Shown here piece after piece: positions 5,672 through 7,293 of a stretch of DNA of 7,293 bases (positions are counted from its first letter, which is position 1; each line of letters opens with the position of its first letter). Both the position numbers and the translations under genes were made by a program. Origin of the DNA: an uncultured Clostridia bacterium (GTDB taxonomy: Bacteria; Bacillota; Clostridia; Lachnospirales; CAMVHY01); NCBI GenBank assembly GCA_946415665.1, contig CAMKTI010000088.1, positions 1-7,293 on the forward strand. Direction: 5' to 3'. The notes under the pieces were generated by a model. That model was not told the DNA's origin. It made no database searches and saw only the letters and a list, made by a program, of their open reading frames with translations.

Positions 5672-6331
5672 TTGATATTTGATAAAGACAAATTACTTGT
5701 TTATGCGATCACGGACAAAATTTTATTTTCTGAGGAAGAAAAATTTTTTTTTAATCGCGTTGAAGAAGTTTTAAAAAGCGGAATTAAATGTTTGCAATTT
5801 AGAAATAAAGATATTTCGAGAGAAGATTTTTTTAGAAAAGCAATTGTTTTGCGAGATTTATGTAAGAAATATAATGCGTTATTTATCATAAACGATGAAG
5901 TTGAGATAGCGATAAAAATCAAAGCTGATGGAGTTCATGTTGGACAAGAAGATATGGAAGCGCAAAAAGCGAGAAAAATGATTGGTGAAGACATGATTTT
6001 AGGAGTTTCGTGTGAAAATTTAGAACAGGCAATTTTGGCAGAAAAAAATGGTGCGGATTATTTAGGAGTCGGGGCAATTTTTAAAACCAACTCCAAAGAT
6101 GATGCTAAAACGGTGTCGCGCGAAATGCTGAAAAAAATTTGTGATGAAGTAAAAATTCCGGTTGTTGCAATCGGCGGAATCAATGAAGAAAATATGGATT
6201 TATTATCGGGGTTAAAATTGTCTGGATTTGCTATGATTCAAGCAATTTTTGGTGCATCTGATGTTAGAAGACAATGCGAAAGATTAATATTAACAGCAAA
6301 AAAAATAATTGGAGTGTATTATGAAAATTAA
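5672..6331 (+). CDS. thiE: Thiamine-phosphate synthase
   Basis: Couples HMP-PP with thiazole phosphate to give thiamine monophosphate and pyrophosphate. It is the joining step of the pathway and takes the products of ThiD and ThiM. The 219-residue product is of normal length for this TIM barrel. Family motifs in order: LQFRNKD (41-47, usually QLRxK), INDEVEIA (73-80), ADGVHVGQED (85-94), GVSCENLEQA (111-120), ADYLGVGAIFKTNSKDDA (128-145), the phosphate-binding VVAIGGI (164-170) and GFAMIQAIFGASD (185-197). The GxxFxTxSKxDA segment and the HVGQED block distinguish it from the TenI-type isomerase, although TenI paralogues are close relatives. It starts 2 bp after tenA and its last 11 bp overlap the start of the HAD gene, an arrangement typical of translational coupling. 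Confidence 0.94.
   Translation: MIFDKDKLLVYAITDKILFSEEEKFFFNRVEEVLKSGIKCLQFRNKDISREDFFRKAIVLRDLCKKYNALFIINDEVEIAIKIKADGVHVGQEDMEAQKARKMIGEDMILGVSCENLEQAILAEKNGADYLGVGAIFKTNSKDDAKTVSREMLKKICDEVKIPVVAIGGINEENMDLLSGLKLSGFAMIQAIFGASDVRRQCERLILTAKKIIGVYYEN
6311..6314 (+). promoter_or_regulatory. Ribosome binding site that decides the HAD gene start
   Basis: GGAG, inside the end of thiE, lies six bases before the ATG at 6321. It favours that ATG over the in-frame TTG at 6309, which overlaps the site itself. The resulting protein opens with MKIKGAIFDADG, a normal start for the family. Confidence 0.85.
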
Positions 6332-6986
6332 AGGAGCAATTTTTGATGCTGACGGAGTTATTTTAGATTCGATGGAAATTTGGAGTAAAATCGGCAGCAA
6401 ATTTTTGGATAGCTTAGAAATTAAACATGATGAAAATATAGATGAGTTTTTAAAAACGATGACGATACCGCAGGCGATTTTGTATTTAAAAAATGAATTT
6501 AAGATAAATTTTTCTGAGCGCGAAATAAAAAATAAAATCCGCGAGATTATAAATAAATATTATGCTCGTAATGTAAAATTAAAAAATGGGATTCTGAACT
6601 TTTTGGAAGTGCTCAAAAGAAATAATATTAAAATGTGTGTCGCAACGGCTAATAATTATGATACAGTAGAAAATACTTTTGGTAAATTAGATATAAAAAA
6701 ATATTTTTTGGAGATATTTTCGTGCGAGAAAATGGATTGTGATAAAACGTCGTCGAAAATTTTTGATATAGCGTTGGATTTTTTAGGTGTAGAAAAAGAT
6801 AATGCTGTTGTTTTTGAAGATTCACTTCATGCGATTAAAACTGTTAGAGAAGCAAATTTTTTTGTAATTGGAATGTTCGATAAGTGTGAAAAAGAAAATT
6901 GGGGCGAAATAAAAAAGTTGGCAAATTATTGTTTTGATAATTTTGTGTCGGCACAAGAATTTTTTCTGGCGAATGAGTTTATTTAA
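6321..6986 (+). CDS. HAD-family phosphatase of the thi operon (candidate thiamine-monophosphate phosphatase)
   Basis: A 221-residue HAD superfamily subclass IA hydrolase, beta-phosphoglucomutase/Gph-like. Motif I is FDADGVILDS with nucleophile Asp9 and Asp11. Residues about 16-85 form the helical C1 cap. Motif II is VATAN with Thr109. Lys142 (in DCDKTSSKIFDIA) fits motif III, and VVFEDS with Glu166-Asp167 is motif IV. All catalytic residues are present, so it should be an active small-molecule phosphatase; the substrate cannot be read from sequence. It overlaps the end of thiE by 11 bp, and the operon terminator follows at once, so it belongs to the thiamine unit. Plant TH2, a TenA-HAD protein, dephosphorylates thiamine monophosphate. 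By analogy this enzyme may do the same, giving thiamine for a pyrophosphokinase. That role is inference; phosphosugar or general housekeeping activity is the alternative. Confidence 0.88.
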   Translation: MKIKGAIFDADGVILDSMEIWSKIGSKFLDSLEIKHDENIDEFLKTMTIPQAILYLKNEFKINFSEREIKNKIREIINKYYARNVKLKNGILNFLEVLKRNNIKMCVATANNYDTVENTFGKLDIKKYFLEIFSCEKMDCDKTSSKIFDIALDFLGVEKDNAVVFEDSLHAIKTVREANFFVIGMFDKCEKENWGEIKKLANYCFDNFVSAQEFFLANEFI

Positions 6987-7000
6987 AATTAATTTATATA

Positions 7001-7030
7001 AAAAAAGCCTGATGAAAATCAGGCTTTTTT
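7001..7030. terminator. Strong intrinsic terminator closing the thi operon
   Basis: GCCTGAT (7007-7013) pairs perfectly with ATCAGGC (7018-7024) around a GAAA tetraloop, with A6 before and T6 after. It lies 14 bp after the HAD stop and is symmetric, so it could also stop transcripts coming from the transposase remnant on the minus strand. Confidence 0.93.
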
Positions 7031-7064
7031 CGTGTAGATTAGATGGTGTCTAAATGAAAAGAAT

Positions 7065-7293
7065 TTAAAAGAATGACAAATACATAAAAATACAACGGAA
7101 ATAAATAGGAGCGATAAAACTTTTAGTATATCTGGTGGCAATGCCACGCCAACATTTAAAAGCAAGGAAAGTATTCTTGATAATATATCTAAAGCGATAA
7201 AGTTTACGGTGAGACTGTTGCCTCTTTTCTTCAAAACCTTAAAACCTTTATAATCACGTTGTTCAAGTCTGTTGCGTTTTGGAGGAATAACTG
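7065..7293 (-). pseudogene. C-terminal remnant of an IS5-family transposase, frameshifted and with altered active site
   Basis: On the minus strand from the window edge, one frame reads VIPPKRNRLEQRDY (7291-7250), which matches the PPKxNR...RDYD segment of IS5-family (IS427-like) DDE transposases. The next conserved segment lies in another frame: RKLYRFRYIIKNTFLAF, then RGIATRY (7148-7128), ending at TAA (7067-7065). In intact relatives these parts are almost contiguous, so about 38 bases (7212-7249) look inserted, shifting the frame. The family signature xIENxF, which holds the catalytic Glu, reads IIKN here, with Lys at 7178-7176. Both changes suggest a dead gene. The N-terminal part and the other end of the element lie outside the window. 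A terminal inverted repeat may lie near 7041-7056, but its partner cannot be seen. The match is from recalled family motifs. Confidence 0.8.
7233..7248 (+). repeat. Perfect 8-bp tandem duplication in the transposase remnant
   Basis: AAAACCTT occurs twice head to tail (7233-7240, 7241-7248), within the stretch that appears to be extra relative to intact transposases. Slippage here could account for part of the frame disruption. Confidence 0.8.

Noticed and set aside
7019..7234. Separate 71-residue minus-strand hydrophobic protein
   Set aside because: It starts in mid-frame of the transposase relic and then continues out of frame through it. Its hydrophobicity comes from reading the relic in the wrong frame.
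7077..7253. Open plus-strand frame opposite the transposase relic
   Set aside because: It has no plausible start codon or ribosome binding site and is the antisense of the frame holding RGIATRY.
7065..7293. Programmed ribosomal frameshifting in the transposase
   Set aside because: Some IS5-group elements use it, but here the two frames are separated by about 38 extra bases near the C-terminus and the presumed catalytic Glu is lost, which fits decay better.

Overview
The window is AT-rich chromosomal DNA that most resembles a low-GC Bacillota (Clostridia-like) genome. Three things point that way: strong GGAGG-type ribosome binding sites, frequent TTG starts (three of the seven complete genes), and a PdaB/YlxY-like polysaccharide deacetylase of the type common in endospore-forming lineages. 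TGA serves as a stop (for example at the end of thiD), so the code looks standard. The genus cannot be fixed from this sequence.

Layout. At 1-336 (+) lies the end of a small membrane-anchored protein of unknown function, open at the window edge. A bidirectional hairpin terminator (about 366-402) separates it from a convergent minus-strand block: asparaginyl-tRNA synthetase (asnS, 480-1850), preceded 13 bp upstream by a small DUF2752-like membrane protein (1864-2205). Further right, also on minus, is a TTG-initiated, membrane-anchored polysaccharide deacetylase (2345-3127) with its own terminator (2303-2341). A divergent 206-bp intergenic region (3128-3333) carries an A10T7 tract.

The right half is a tight plus-strand thiamine salvage operon: thiM (3334-4170), thiD (4186-4968), tenA (4995-5669), thiE (5672-6331) and a HAD-family phosphatase (6321-6986), closed by a strong hairpin with a GAAA loop (7001-7030). 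ThiM phosphorylates the thiazole alcohol. TenA regenerates hydroxymethylpyrimidine from degraded thiamine, and ThiD phosphorylates that pyrimidine twice. ThiE joins the halves into thiamine monophosphate. The HAD protein is a plausible, unproven, thiamine-monophosphate phosphatase. No de novo genes (thiC, thiG, thiH) and no recognisable TPP riboswitch are present here.

The right edge (7065-7293, minus) holds the decayed C-terminal part of an IS5-family transposase. It is split between two reading frames by about 38 extra bases, and the presumed catalytic glutamate is replaced by lysine. No tRNA, rRNA, CRISPR array or intact mobile element was seen. I found no convincing undescribed system. 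The most interesting points are the HAD gene in the thi operon and the missing riboswitch.
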